A DNA stretch of 64,000 nt from Actinomycetospora chiangmaiensis DSM 45062 (GCF_000379625.1 NZ_KB903217.1:597-64596); one strand, 5' to 3'. Counted from the stretch's first letter, positions 34,648 through 43,784 are shown. Program-made: numbers and translations. Notes: a model not told the origin generated them from the letters alone.

Positions 34648-35348
34648 GCCACCTCGGAAGCGGGCGCCCGGCTGACTACCGTCGCCCCGTGGGAGAACGC
34701 ACCGGAACCCGGGTGCCAGGGCTCGTCGGCGCGGTGCTCACCGTGGTGCTCGGAGCGGTCTGGGCGCGTCGCGACTTCCACGCGTGGCGCGCCCTGGGGC
34801 CCGGTGGTCTGCCGCCGACGCCGTGGGGGTGGCTCCGGGTGAGTGCCCTGCGGGTGGTCGCCCTCCTGCCCGCGCCGCCTGGCAGCGGCATAGACCCCGG
34901 GCCGCCGACACCGCCCGTGGGGCGCCTCCCCGAGCGGGGTGCGCCGCGACCCCGCGTGGCGCCCCATCCGGTACCCCACCGGGTGCTCGACCAGCGGGCC
35001 CCGCGCGAACTCGCCCGCCGGCTGCAGCAGGAGCTCGAGACCCTGGCCGGGCGGCAGGGTCTGCGGATGGCCACCAGTCGGTGGGAACGGCACCACGATG
35101 CCCTGTGGTGGGGGACCGGCGACGAGATCGCCCACGTCCACCCGGTCGACGGCAGCTGCCACGCCGTCCTGACGCCGGCCGACCTCGACGTGGTCCGGGC
35201 ACGCGGTTGGGGCGTCGTGCACCCCCTCGCGGGGTGGGGCGGGCTCCCGCGGACCTACGCCCTGCTGTTCCCGCCGCGTGACGAGACGGAGGCCGGACAC
35301 GTGGTCACCCTCCTGCGGGCCGCGACCGAGACGGCCCGGAAGGGGTGA
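34644..35348 (+). CDS. luciferase-domain (DUF5519-like) protein with N-terminal membrane helix
   Basis: A 234-residue protein with a possible transmembrane helix at residues 25-40 (LVGAVLTVVLGAVW). A C-terminal domain follows in which IAHVHPVDGSCHAVLTPADL and GWGVVHPLAG match the luciferase-like/DUF5519 pattern, and it ends ALLFPPRDETEAGHV. Its function is unknown; it is not expected to make light. The ATG overlaps the DUF222 stop (ATGA). A GTG at 34689 preceded by a TACCGT -10-like sequence is an equal candidate and would be leaderless. Confidence 0.65.
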   Translation: MSHLGSGRPADYRRPVGERTGTRVPGLVGAVLTVVLGAVWARRDFHAWRALGPGGLPPTPWGWLRVSALRVVALLPAPPGSGIDPGPPTPPVGRLPERGAPRPRVAPHPVPHRVLDQRAPRELARRLQQELETLAGRQGLRMATSRWERHHDALWWGTGDEIAHVHPVDGSCHAVLTPADLDVVRARGWGVVHPLAGWGGLPRTYALLFPPRDETEAGHVVTLLRAATETARKG

Positions 35349-35370
35349 CCGAGACGCTGTCCGATACGTC

Positions 35371-35386
35371 CGGTTGTGGGCAACCG
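35371..35386. promoter_or_regulatory. 16-bp inverted repeat upstream of the ABC operon
   Basis: CGGTTG-TGGG-CAACCG is a perfect 6-4-6 inverted repeat, about 150 bases before the binding-protein gene. It may be an operator or a weak hairpin. The regulator is unknown. Confidence 0.35.
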
Positions 35387-35455
35387 TTCACCTCGCGTTC
35401 GCGGATGCGGGCAGGTTGGCGCGCCACGGGTTCAACTCCGCGTAGCAGGGTCCGC

Positions 35456-35493
35456 GCGGGCCTGTCGCGAAACCAGGTGACGACACGGCCCGC
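35456..35493 (+). promoter_or_regulatory. long hairpin in the leader of the ABC transporter operon
   Basis: GCGGGCCTGTCG (35456-35467) pairs with CGACACGGCCCGC (35481-35493) through 12 pairs with one bulged base. It lies about 40 bases before the binding-protein start. It could be an attenuator or structured leader. I do not recognise a riboswitch class. Confidence 0.4.
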
Positions 35494-35534
35494 CCGTCAC
35501 TGCGGGCTCCTTCCATCCCCTCGGGAGACCTCGG

Positions 35535-36674
35535 ATGTCACGGCTGCGCAGCAGGCGTATCTCGGTGCTGGTGGCGTGCGCGGCGGCGGCCGCCCTCGCC
35601 CTGACCGGTTGTGGTTCGTCGTCGTCGTCGAACCAGGAGTCGCAGGCCTCCAAGGCCACGACCGTGGCGGAGGCGGGCGGCATGGACGCCCTCGTCGCCG
35701 CGGCCAAGGCGGAGGGGCAGCTGAACACGATCACGCTGCCGGCCAACTGGGCGAACTACGGGAACATCATCCAGACGTTCCAGAACAAGTACGGCATCAA
35801 GATCAACAACGCGAACCCCGACGGGTCGAGCCAGGACGAGATCAACGCGGTCACCCAGCTCAAGGGCCAGGACCGCGCCCCCGACGTGCTCGACCTCGGC
35901 CAGTCCTTCGCCATCGGTGCGGCGAACCAGAACCTGCTCGCCCCGTACAAGGTGGCGAGCTTCGACCAGATCCCCGCGAACGCGAAGGACGCCCAGGGAC
36001 GCTGGTTCTCCGACTACGGCGGCTACGTCTCGATCGGCTACGACCCCGCCCGCGTGCCGGTGCCGCCGACGAGCCTGAAGGACCTGCTCAACCCGCAGTA
36101 CCGCAACCAGGTCGGCATCAACGGCGACCCGACGCAGGCCGGTGCCGCCTTCGCCGCCGTCTACGCCGCCGCGCTGGCCAACGGCGGGAACTTCGACAAC
36201 ATCGCGCCCGGCGTCGACTTCTTCAAGCAGCTCAAGGCGACCGGCAACTTCGTGCCGGTGAAGGGCAGCGCCGCCACCGTGCAGAGCGGCCAGACCCCGA
36301 TCCTCGTCTACTGGGACTACCTGCAGGTCTCGCAGGTCCAGTCGCAGGTGCCGAACTACAAGGTCACGATCCCGAGCGACGCCGCGTACGCCGCCTACTA
36401 CTCCCAGGCGATCAACGCGACCGCCCCGCACCCGGCCGCGGCGCGCCTCTGGGAGGAGTTCCTGTACTCCACCGAGGGCCAGAACCTCTGGTTGCAGGGC
36501 GCGGCCCGGCCGATCCTGCTGCCGACCATGGTGCAGAACGGCACGGTCGACCAGGCCGCCTACGCGAAGCTGCCGCCGGCTCCGGCGGGAGCGCCGCAGT
36601 ACCCGTCCGACGCGCAGCAGACGGCGGCGAAGCAGGTCGTGAGCCAGCAGTGGGCCGCGGCGACCGGCAGCTGA
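35535..36674 (+). CDS. ABC transporter substrate-binding lipoprotein (Fe3+/polyamine type)
   Basis: A 379-residue exported lipoprotein. The signal peptide with basic start ends in lipobox LALTGC. A mature Ser/Gln-rich linker leads into a two-lobed binding protein of the SBP_bac_6/8 class (ferric, putrescine/spermidine or 2-aminoethylphosphonate type): NIIQTFQNKYGIKIN, DVLDLGQSFAIGA and AARLWEEFLYSTEGQNLWL. The ligand is unknown. It heads an operon with two permeases and an ATPase. Its ATG is preceded by GGGAG. Confidence 0.9.
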   Translation: MSRLRSRRISVLVACAAAAALALTGCGSSSSSNQESQASKATTVAEAGGMDALVAAAKAEGQLNTITLPANWANYGNIIQTFQNKYGIKINNANPDGSSQDEINAVTQLKGQDRAPDVLDLGQSFAIGAANQNLLAPYKVASFDQIPANAKDAQGRWFSDYGGYVSIGYDPARVPVPPTSLKDLLNPQYRNQVGINGDPTQAGAAFAAVYAAALANGGNFDNIAPGVDFFKQLKATGNFVPVKGSAATVQSGQTPILVYWDYLQVSQVQSQVPNYKVTIPSDAAYAAYYSQAINATAPHPAAARLWEEFLYSTEGQNLWLQGAARPILLPTMVQNGTVDQAAYAKLPPAPAGAPQYPSDAQQTAAKQVVSQQWAAATGS

Positions 36675-36681
36675 CCCGTCG

Positions 36682-37533
36682 ATGAAGCAGCGAGAGGTCC
36701 CGGCCTGGGTGGGCGTCGTCCCGTTCGCGGCCTACACGGTGGTCTTCCTCGGCGTGCCGGTGGTGGCCGTCGTCCTCGGGTCGTTCGTCGACCCGGCGAC
36801 CGGCGCGTTCACGCTGGACAACTTCGGTATCGCCACGTCGGGGGTGTACCTGCGGGGCTTCGGCTCCAGCATCGGGCTCTCGCTGGTCACCGCGCTCGTG
36901 CCCGGTGTGCTCGGGCTGGTGCTCGCCCTCGCGGTGCGCGCCAGCCCGAGCCTCCGGCTCAAGCGCGCGGTGGCCACCGCGTCCGGGGTGTTCGCCAACT
37001 TCGGCGGCGTCCCGCTCGCGTTCCTGTTCGTCGCCACGCTCGGCTCGACGGGCCTCGTCGTCGAGCTGGTCAAGGCGGTCGGCGTCGACCTCTACGGCGC
37101 CGGGTTCAGCCTCTACAGCTTCTGGGGCGTGGCGATCGTCTACGGCTACTTCCAGATCCCGCTGATGGTCCTCGTCATCACCCCCGCGCTCGAGGGGCTG
37201 CGGCCGAACTGGCGGGAGGCCGCCGACAACCTCGGGGCCACCCCCGTCCAGTACTGGCGCCACGTGGGCCTGCCGGTCCTCGCGCCCGCGGTCCTGGGCT
37301 GCATGCTGCTGCTCTTCGGCTCGGCGTTCTCCGCCTACGCCACGACGAGCGCGCTGACCAGCGGCAGCCTCGCGCTGACGCCCATCCAGATCGGCTCGTT
37401 CCTCAACGGCAACGTGCTCTCCGGCCAGGAGAACGTGGGACGGGCGCTCGGCGTCGGCATGATCGTCGTCGTCGGGGTGCTCATGGCCCTCTACGCCCTG
37501 CTGCAGCGGAGGGTCTCGCGATGGCTGCAGTGA
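36682..37533 (+). CDS. ABC transporter permease (first subunit)
   Basis: A 283-residue MetI-type inner-membrane permease with about six helices. The cytosolic EAA loop is EAADNLGATPVQYWRHVGLPVLAPAVLG, the contact site for the ATPase. The gene starts 7 bases after the binding-protein gene. It overlaps the second permease by 13 bases. Confidence 0.92.
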   Translation: MKQREVPAWVGVVPFAAYTVVFLGVPVVAVVLGSFVDPATGAFTLDNFGIATSGVYLRGFGSSIGLSLVTALVPGVLGLVLALAVRASPSLRLKRAVATASGVFANFGGVPLAFLFVATLGSTGLVVELVKAVGVDLYGAGFSLYSFWGVAIVYGYFQIPLMVLVITPALEGLRPNWREAADNLGATPVQYWRHVGLPVLAPAVLGCMLLLFGSAFSAYATTSALTSGSLALTPIQIGSFLNGNVLSGQENVGRALGVGMIVVVGVLMALYALLQRRVSRWLQ

Positions 37534-38354
37534 TCTCCGACCTCGGGGCCACGACGACCGCCGAGCCCCCCGCTCCGGCCCGTTCCCGACGGCGGGGCGG
37601 CTCGGCCTGGGCCCGTCGGCTCGTCCTCGTGATCGCGGGCCTCTATTTCCTGGTGCCGCTCTACGCCGCGTTCCGGTTCGCGATCGGCACCTCCGACGGC
37701 GGGGTCTCCGGCGCGGTCTTCGCCGGCATCCCGGCCCAGGACGGCTTCCTCGACGCGATCACGCTGACCGTCCGGCTCGCGGTGATCGCGCTCGTGATCA
37801 CCCTGGTGCTCGTCGTGCCCACGGCCGTGTGGGTGCACCTGCGGATGCCCCGGCTGCGTCGGGTGCTGGAGGGCGTGACGCTGCTGCCGATCGTCGTGCC
37901 GCCGGTGGTCCTGATCATCGGGGTGCTCGAGGTGGCGCCGCCGGAGCTCAAGGGCACCCCGGACCTGCTCGCCCTGGTGTACGTGGTGCTGGCGCTGCCG
38001 TTCGCCTACCGGGCCCTCGACTCCGGCCTGCAAGCGATCCCGCTGACGACCCTCGTCGAGGCGTCCCGGTCGCTCGGCGCCGGCTGGGGCCGCACGCTCG
38101 TGTCGGTGGTCCTGCCCAACCTGCGGTCGGCGCTGCTCGCGGCCGTCGTGCTCACCGTCGCCATGGTGTTCGGCGAGTACACGATGGCGAGCCTCGACCA
38201 GTACCAGACGTTCCCGGTGTGGATCGTCGTGTTCCAGCAGGCCAACGCCCGCGTCTCGGTGGCGGTCTCGTTGCTCGCCCTGCTCGGCACCTGGGCCCTG
38301 CTGTGGCTCATCTCCCTCGTCGACCGCCGCCGTCAGTCCCCGGAGGACACGTGA
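37521..38354 (+). CDS. ABC transporter permease (second subunit)
   Basis: A 277-residue MetI-type permease with six helices and the EAA loop LVEASRSLGAGWGRTLVSVVLPNLR. The N-terminus has a basic RSRRRGG cytosolic stretch. GGAGGG stands 7 bases before the ATG inside the first permease gene. Its stop overlaps the GTG of the ATPase gene (GTGA at 38351-38354). Confidence 0.92.
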   Translation: MAAVISDLGATTTAEPPAPARSRRRGGSAWARRLVLVIAGLYFLVPLYAAFRFAIGTSDGGVSGAVFAGIPAQDGFLDAITLTVRLAVIALVITLVLVVPTAVWVHLRMPRLRRVLEGVTLLPIVVPPVVLIIGVLEVAPPELKGTPDLLALVYVVLALPFAYRALDSGLQAIPLTTLVEASRSLGAGWGRTLVSVVLPNLRSALLAAVVLTVAMVFGEYTMASLDQYQTFPVWIVVFQQANARVSVAVSLLALLGTWALLWLISLVDRRRQSPEDT

Positions 38355-39469
38355 CCACCACCGACGCCGCCGAGACCCGCACCGACCCGGCATCGGGACG
38401 GCGCGCGGGGGTCGCGGTGGAGCTGCGCGACCTGAACCGCCGGTTCGGCGAGGTCCGCGCGCTCGACGGGTTCTCGCTGGATCTCGCGCCCGGCGAGCTG
38501 GTCACCCTGCTCGGTCCCTCGGGCTGCGGGAAGACGACCGCGCTGCGGGCCCTCGCGGGGCTGGAGGCCGTGGACTCGGGGACGGTCGTCGTCGGCGGCC
38601 GCGACCTGCGCGGGGTGCCCGTCCGGCAGCGCGACATGGGCATGGTCTTCCAGAGCTACAGCCTGTTCCCGAACCTCACCGCCCGCGACAACGTGGCGTT
38701 CGGGCTCCGGGTGCGGGGGCAGGACAAGGCCGCGCGGCGCCGCCGGGCCGACGAGCTGCTCGAGCTCGTCGAGCTGGGCGGCCGCGGTGACCGCTACCCC
38801 CACCAGCTCTCGGGCGGGCAGCAGCAGCGGGTGGCGCTCGCCCGCGCCCTCGCGCCCGAGCCGCAGGTGCTGCTGCTCGACGAGCCGCTCTCGGCGCTCG
38901 ACGCGAAGGTCCGGGTCGCGCTGCGCGAGCAGATCCGCGCGGTCCAGACCCGCCTCGGCACGACGACGCTGTTCGTCACCCACGACCAGGAGGAGGCCCT
39001 GTCGATCTCCGACCGGGTCGGGGTGATGCGCGACGGGCGCCTCGAGCAGATCGCCTCGCCGGCCGAGCTCTACGCGCGGCCCGCGACGCCGTTCGTGGCG
39101 GAGTTCGTCGGCACCATGAACCACCTGCCCGGCACGACGACGGCCGACGGCGTCGAGGTCCTCGGCCGGCGGCTCCCGGTGACGACGGGTCGCCCGGCCG
39201 GTGCCGAGGTCGACGTCCTGCTGCGGCCCGAGGCGCTCCTCGTGACCCCCGACCCGCACGGGACCGGGGTGGTCGTCGCGACGACGTTCCTCGGGGCCGT
39301 GACGCGGGTGCACGTGCGGGTGGGGGATACGCAGCGCAGCGGAGCTCGACCCGGTGGGGACGGGACGACGGTCCTGGTGGACCGGCCGAGCGCCGCCGTG
39401 GCCGGGCTGGGGCCCGGCGCGGGCGTCACCGTCGAGCCGGCCCCGGACGCGCAGCCGCTGGTGGCCTGA
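38351..39469 (+). CDS. ABC transporter ATP-binding protein (PotA/FbpC type)
   Basis: A 372-residue ATPase of the importer. It has the Walker A GPSGCGKTT, Q-loop FQSYSLFPN, signature LSGGQQQRVALARAL, Walker B VLLLDEPLSALD and switch His FVTHDQEEAL. The C-terminal TOBE domain (VLLRPEALLVTPD) is typical of carbohydrate, ferric and polyamine importers. Near its end the 18-bp dispersed repeat at 39335-39352 adds a QRSGARPG segment. The GTG overlaps the permease stop. The gene's end overlaps the convergent PucR gene by 44 bases. Confidence 0.94.
   Translation: MTTTDAAETRTDPASGRRAGVAVELRDLNRRFGEVRALDGFSLDLAPGELVTLLGPSGCGKTTALRALAGLEAVDSGTVVVGGRDLRGVPVRQRDMGMVFQSYSLFPNLTARDNVAFGLRVRGQDKAARRRRADELLELVELGGRGDRYPHQLSGGQQQRVALARALAPEPQVLLLDEPLSALDAKVRVALREQIRAVQTRLGTTTLFVTHDQEEALSISDRVGVMRDGRLEQIASPAELYARPATPFVAEFVGTMNHLPGTTTADGVEVLGRRLPVTTGRPAGAEVDVLLRPEALLVTPDPHGTGVVVATTFLGAVTRVHVRVGDTQRSGARPGGDGTTVLVDRPSAAVAGLGPGAGVTVEPAPDAQPLVA
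39335..39352 (+). repeat. 18-bp dispersed repeat, copy 1 (in the ABC ATPase gene)
   Basis: CGCAGCGGAGCTCGACCC occurs on the coding strand here, and as the coding strand of two other genes at 50298-50315 and 52170-52187. With copy 2 the match extends to 20 bases and about 26 of 28 beyond. All three lie close to the 3' end of a gene. Confidence 0.6.
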
Positions 39470-40907
39470 CGGCACCGGACGGACCGGTCGACGGCGCCGA
39501 GGTGCCCGGCGGGACGGTGCCCCCGCCGGCGTCGGGTGGTCCCCCCGCGGGGAGGACTGCGGGCTCGGCGACGACCGCGGCGCGAACCGCCACGTGCAGG
39601 GTCAGCCGGGTCTCGACGTCCGCGAGGTCGTGCCCCGAGAGCTCCCGAATGCGGCCCAGCCGGTAGCGCAACGTCGAGCGGTGGATGTGCAGGGCGGCGG
39701 CGGTGGCGTCGTAGTTGCCGCCCTTGTCGAGGTAGACCCCCAGCGTGTGAACGAGGCCGGCGTGGCGTTCGGCGTCGTAGGCGAGCAGGGCACCGAGCCA
39801 GTCCTCGACGAACGCCGTCGCCTCGCGGCGGCTCTCGGTGGTGGCGAGGAGCCGGTAGATCCCGAGGTGCTCGAACGGGACCAGGTCCCGGCGGTCGGCC
39901 CCACGGGTGCACACCGCCAGGGCCTGCATCGCCTCGCGGTAGGAGCGGGGGAGGTGCTCTGGTCGCTCGACGAAGCCGCCGACGCCGATCGCGGGGGCGT
40001 CCTGCAGCACCTCGCTGAACGCGTCGTGGACGACCTGCCACGCCACTTCGGAACCGTTCCGGCCCCCCCCGTGCCCTCCGCCGCGGTCCGACCACGGGGG
40101 CGTCGCGGCGCCCTCGGCGTCCCGCCACGGGCCGGGGGTCCCGCAGACGAGGACGGCGGTCTGCCCCTGCAGGGTGCCGAGGAAGGACATCTCGAGGCGG
40201 CGCGCGACGTGCTCCATCAGGTCGCCCACGGTCCCGCCTTCGGGCCAGCGGCCGTGACGGGGCCGGACGGCGAGGACACGGTGGGGACCGGTGAGGTCGT
40301 GGTCGAGGGTCGAGGCACGGCCGACCCGGCGGTCGACCTCGGCCTCGAGGTCGTCGGGGGGGCACTCGAGCAGGACCGTCTCCACGAGGTCGTGGCGCAG
40401 CCGCAGTTCGGTCCGGGCCAGGTGGCGGCGGTGGAGCAGGTGGAGGGTGAGCGCACTGGTCGCCAGACCGAGCGCGTGCACGGCCCCGACGCGGAGGCTC
40501 CCGAGGGGCTCGTCGGCCGTCGGGTCGGACTCGTCGGCGGGTCCGAGGGTGCCCTGCGGATCGACGACGACGATCACGCCGAGGACGTTGCCGTGGGACG
40601 CGGCGACGCTGGCCAGCCGTTCGCCCATCCGCAGCGGCCCCGACCCGCGCCGCACCGCAGCGACGAGGCGGTCGCGCTGCGAGCGGGTCAAGCGCGGGGA
40701 CGGGCCGTCACCGTCGCCGCCCGCCCGGGCCAGGACCCGGCCGAACGGGTCCTCCACGGTCACGCCGAGGCCGAGGTGCTCGTGGAGGACCTCGGCGAGT
40801 CCCCGCTCCGGGAGGTCGGTGACGAGTGCCCGGCCGAGGGCGGCCTGGAAGCGGTGGTCGCGGGCCAGTGCGGCCTCGATGCCGTCCCGGGTGCGGTGGT
40901 CGCCCAC
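39426..40907 (-). CDS. PucR family transcriptional regulator
   Basis: A 493-residue regulator with a long N-terminal sensing half (RFQAALGRALVTDLPERGLAEVL, LGVTVEDPFGRVLARAG) like purine-catabolism PucR/CdaR proteins. The C-terminal helix-turn-helix is NYDATAAALHIHRSTLRYRLGRI (HTH_30). It is convergent with the ABC operon and may regulate it or a neighbour. The GTG at 40907 is chosen by homology; the frame is open to 41153 with no start codon having a better site. Confidence 0.85.
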   Translation of the reverse strand: MGDHRTRDGIEAALARDHRFQAALGRALVTDLPERGLAEVLHEHLGLGVTVEDPFGRVLARAGGDGDGPSPRLTRSQRDRLVAAVRRGSGPLRMGERLASVAASHGNVLGVIVVVDPQGTLGPADESDPTADEPLGSLRVGAVHALGLATSALTLHLLHRRHLARTELRLRHDLVETVLLECPPDDLEAEVDRRVGRASTLDHDLTGPHRVLAVRPRHGRWPEGGTVGDLMEHVARRLEMSFLGTLQGQTAVLVCGTPGPWRDAEGAATPPWSDRGGGHGGGRNGSEVAWQVVHDAFSEVLQDAPAIGVGGFVERPEHLPRSYREAMQALAVCTRGADRRDLVPFEHLGIYRLLATTESRREATAFVEDWLGALLAYDAERHAGLVHTLGVYLDKGGNYDATAAALHIHRSTLRYRLGRIRELSGHDLADVETRLTLHVAVRAAVVAEPAVLPAGGPPDAGGGTVPPGTSAPSTGPSGAVRPPAAARPGPARR

Positions 40908-41143
40908 GAGCTGCAGTTGATGAGCGGCGCGTTCGGGTCCGATCCCATTGCGCCCACTACGGTGCGTGGTCCTCACAGGAGGAACAGTGACGCCCGCCCT
41001 CGGCCTGGGGCAGCACCCCCAGCGAAACCCGGGGTTGGCGACTGGCCGTAGAACGAACACAATGGTGTCCCGGACGGCCGCGCTGACCCCCCACGCCCCG
41101 ACCGCCCTCGCGCGACACCCACACCGGATGACGAGATCGCGAC

Positions 41144-42103
41144 GTGAGCGCACACCTCCGGGGAGAGCTGGTCTTCGAGAGCGACCAGCTGGGCCCCACC
41201 GAGGAGTTCCTCAGCACCCACTACGCCCCGATGCGCATCGGGTCGGGGAGCCGTGACCGGTCCCCGGCGCGGATCCTGCGCACGGCCGGCGGGGGCGTGA
41301 GTGTGGATCGCCTCGAGCTCGGCTTCACCATGAGCTACGACGTCGAACCACTGGGCACCATCTGTCTGTGCGACATCAGCACGGGCACCGTCGACGACCA
41401 CCAGGTGGACGGCGCCCAGGCCGCCGAGACCTACGGGCCGGGCCAGGTGTTCTCGTTCGCGCCGCCGGACCGTCCCTACCGGGGCCGGATCAACCACGCC
41501 CGCTACAGCATCACGATGCTCGACCCCGCCCTGCTCGGCCAGGTCGCCGCCCCCGCCGACGACCGTCTCCCCGTGCGGCTGCTCGATCACCACCCGGTGA
41601 CGGCGGCGGCCAGTGCCCGGCTGCGGCGGGTCATCGACCACGTCGACGCGGTGCTGCGCGACCCCGGTGCGCCGCTGGTGACCGCCACCGCGGGCCAGCA
41701 CCTGGCCGCCGCCGTGCTGCACACCTTCCCCAACACGGCGCTGAGCGAGCCCACGCCCACCGACCGCCACGACGCGCACCCCGACACCGTGCGCCGCGCC
41801 GTGGCGTTCATCGAGGCCGACCCCGCCCGGGAGATGACCCTGGCCGAGATCGCCGCGGCCGCGCACGTCACCCCGCGCGCCCTGCAGTACGCCTTCGTCC
41901 GTCACCTGCAGACCACCCCGATGGCCTACCTGCGCCGGGTCCGCCTCGACGCCGCCCACCGCGACCTGCAGGCCGCCGACCCCCGCGACGGCGACACCGT
42001 CACCACCATCGCCGCCCGGTGGGGGTTCGCCCACCCCGGCCGCTTCGCCACCGCCTACCGCGACGCGTACGGCCGAGCGCCGAGCCGCACCCTGCACGGG
42101 TGA
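41144..42103 (+). CDS. AraC family transcriptional regulator
   Basis: A 319-residue AraC regulator with an N-terminal AraC-binding-like domain (DVEPLGTICLCDI, AETYGPGQVFSFAPPDRPY). The C-terminal HTH has MTLAEIAAAAHVTPRALQYAFVRHLQTTPMAYLRRVRL and FAHPGRFATAYRDAYGRAPS. It is closely similar to the regulator at 42704-43678, sharing TTPMAYxRRVRLxxAH and the LQAADP/LRGADP turn. GTG start without a clear ribosome site. Confidence 0.9.
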   Translation: MSAHLRGELVFESDQLGPTEEFLSTHYAPMRIGSGSRDRSPARILRTAGGGVSVDRLELGFTMSYDVEPLGTICLCDISTGTVDDHQVDGAQAAETYGPGQVFSFAPPDRPYRGRINHARYSITMLDPALLGQVAAPADDRLPVRLLDHHPVTAAASARLRRVIDHVDAVLRDPGAPLVTATAGQHLAAAVLHTFPNTALSEPTPTDRHDAHPDTVRRAVAFIEADPAREMTLAEIAAAAHVTPRALQYAFVRHLQTTPMAYLRRVRLDAAHRDLQAADPRDGDTVTTIAARWGFAHPGRFATAYRDAYGRAPSRTLHG

Positions 42104-42113
42104 CGGCGTCCGG

Positions 42114-42518
42114 TCAGCACCCGCCGACGGCGGGCCGTCCGGGGTGCCGCAGGGCGGCGGTGAGGGTCGGGTAGAGCTCGAAGAGGGTCTCGTCGTCGAG
42201 GAGGGTCCGGGTGGCCGCCGAGGCCCGCCGGCCACGGACGACGCGGAGGTCGACATCCGCGTCGCCGGCCTCGTAGGCCAGCTCGCACAGGACGCCCGCC
42301 GCCGCGTCGGGGTCGACGTCGCGGACGGCCGTGAGGTCCACGACGACGGGAGCGGCGGAGCGGGCGAGCAGACCCCGGCACTCGCGCCGCAGCTCCGCCG
42401 CGGCCGCCGCGTCCACGACGGGGCGGGCCCGGAGCAGCCGGACGCCGCCGGCCGTCTCCGTGACGGGTGGCCGGGCGTGGTCGGCGCGGCGGGGGGAGCG
42501 ACCGTCGTCCGTCTTCAT
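42114..42518 (-). CDS. STAS-domain protein lacking the usual phospho-acceptor serine
   Basis: A 134-residue protein with a STAS fold (VRLLRARPVVDAAAAAELRREC, APVVVDLTAVRDVDPDAAAGVLCELAYEAG, RRASAATRTLLDDETLF). In canonical anti-anti-sigma factors a DSSG motif carries the phosphorylated Ser; here DPDAAAG stands at that position. It probably is not controlled by a SpoIIAB/RsbW-type kinase. It lies between two AraC genes, converging with the first and on the same strand as the second. Confidence 0.75.
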   Translation of the reverse strand: MKTDDGRSPRRADHARPPVTETAGGVRLLRARPVVDAAAAAELRRECRGLLARSAAPVVVDLTAVRDVDPDAAAGVLCELAYEAGDADVDLRVVRGRRASAATRTLLDDETLFELYPTLTAALRHPGRPAVGGC

Positions 42519-42703
42519 CGGTCGACCTTCGTCGGAGCCCCGCCGTCGGTTCGGCGTGGGTGGTCGACGGCCGTGGCCCGCGGCAGTCCGGATGCTCGGT
42601 ACACCCGACGAGAGTGGTGCACCGGGCGGTCCGGGGTCGATCCGCCGACGGCAACGGGCGACCGTCCGGCGACGGAGCGGCCCGGTGGTGGCTGCGGGTC
42701 GGC

Positions 42704-43678
42704 TCAGCCGTGACGGAGCGTCGCCGCCGGTGGACGGCCGTACTCCCGGCGGTAGGCCGCGGAGAACCGGCCGAGGTGGCCGAAGCCCCAGCGGTGCGCG
42801 ACGGCGGCCACGGTCGTCGCGAGTGGGTCGGCGCCGCGCAGTTCGTCGTGCGCGCGCTCGAGCCGGACGCGCCGCACGTAGGCCATGGGGGTGGTGTCGA
42901 GGTGGCGACGGAAGCCGTCGTGCAGGGTGCGGGTGGAGGCGCCGGCCAGGCTGGCGAGCTCGGTGGGGGTGAAGGGCCGGGCGGGGTCGCTGCGGATGGC
43001 CTCGACGGCGCGGCGCACGGGCGTCCGGCTCCAGCAGGGAGTCGGGCGCTCCAGCGCGGCCCGCCACCGGTGCCCGGTGGCGTGGACGAAGCCAGCGACC
43101 ACGGCGTCGTGCAGGGGCGCGGCGATCATGGGGTGTCGCAGCACGCTCGACGTCTCGCGGGCCTCCTCGCACAGGAGCCGGACGAGCCGGTCCCAGCGCC
43201 GCCCCGGGCCGCGGCGCAGGTCGAGGTCCGGGTCCAGCACCGGGTCCGGCGGCACGGGGTGACCGACCTGCTCTTCCAGCGCCGCGTTCACGGCCCGCCG
43301 GTCGATGCGCACGGCGTAGGAGGCGTAGTCGTCGCTCGTCGTCATCGCCACCGCGCCCACGGGGTGGTAGACCGCCCCGAGGCCCGGCGTGACGTCCACC
43401 GCGTGCTTGCGGTGCCGGGCGTGCATCGAGCCCGAGGCCGAGTAGTTGACGTAGTAGCAGTCCTCCAGGTCGGCCATGCCGATCTCGAGCCCGGCGCTGA
43501 GGTGGGCCACCCCGACCGCCAGGGCGCCGAGGACGACGCCGTCGAAGCGGAAGTCGTAGTCGGCCGCCCGGTCGCGGAGGTCCATCGAGGTGGTGAAGAA
43601 GTCCTTCCCCACGGCCGCCTTGGCGCCCTCGAGATCGTGCTCCCGGAACGAGAAGAGCTCGGCGGTTCCCACTGACAC
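42704..43678 (-). CDS. AraC family transcriptional regulator
   Basis: A 324-residue regulator with an AraC-binding-like N-terminal domain (DCYYVNYSASGSMHA, LGAVYHPVGAVAM). The C-terminal HTH has FTPTELASLAGASTRTLHDGFRRHLDTTPMAYVRRVRL and FGHLGRFSAAYRREYGRPPA. It is a paralogue of the gene at 41144-42103. GTG start. It may act on the STAS gene, which follows 185 bases downstream on the same strand. Confidence 0.9.
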   Translation of the reverse strand: MSVGTAELFSFREHDLEGAKAAVGKDFFTTSMDLRDRAADYDFRFDGVVLGALAVGVAHLSAGLEIGMADLEDCYYVNYSASGSMHARHRKHAVDVTPGLGAVYHPVGAVAMTTSDDYASYAVRIDRRAVNAALEEQVGHPVPPDPVLDPDLDLRRGPGRRWDRLVRLLCEEARETSSVLRHPMIAAPLHDAVVAGFVHATGHRWRAALERPTPCWSRTPVRRAVEAIRSDPARPFTPTELASLAGASTRTLHDGFRRHLDTTPMAYVRRVRLERAHDELRGADPLATTVAAVAHRWGFGHLGRFSAAYRREYGRPPAATLRHG

Positions 43679-43784
43679 CCCACCACCATAGGCATCCGAG
43701 AGGTCAGGACGGACCTGCCGGACCGGGTATCGTCCGACACCGGACGACCTGGTCGGACGGCCGGGCGTCCGGCGCCGACGCCGC

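Noticed and set aside
35456-35493. A TPP, preQ1 or guanidine riboswitch in the ABC leader
   Set aside because: The conserved core sequences of those classes are not present.
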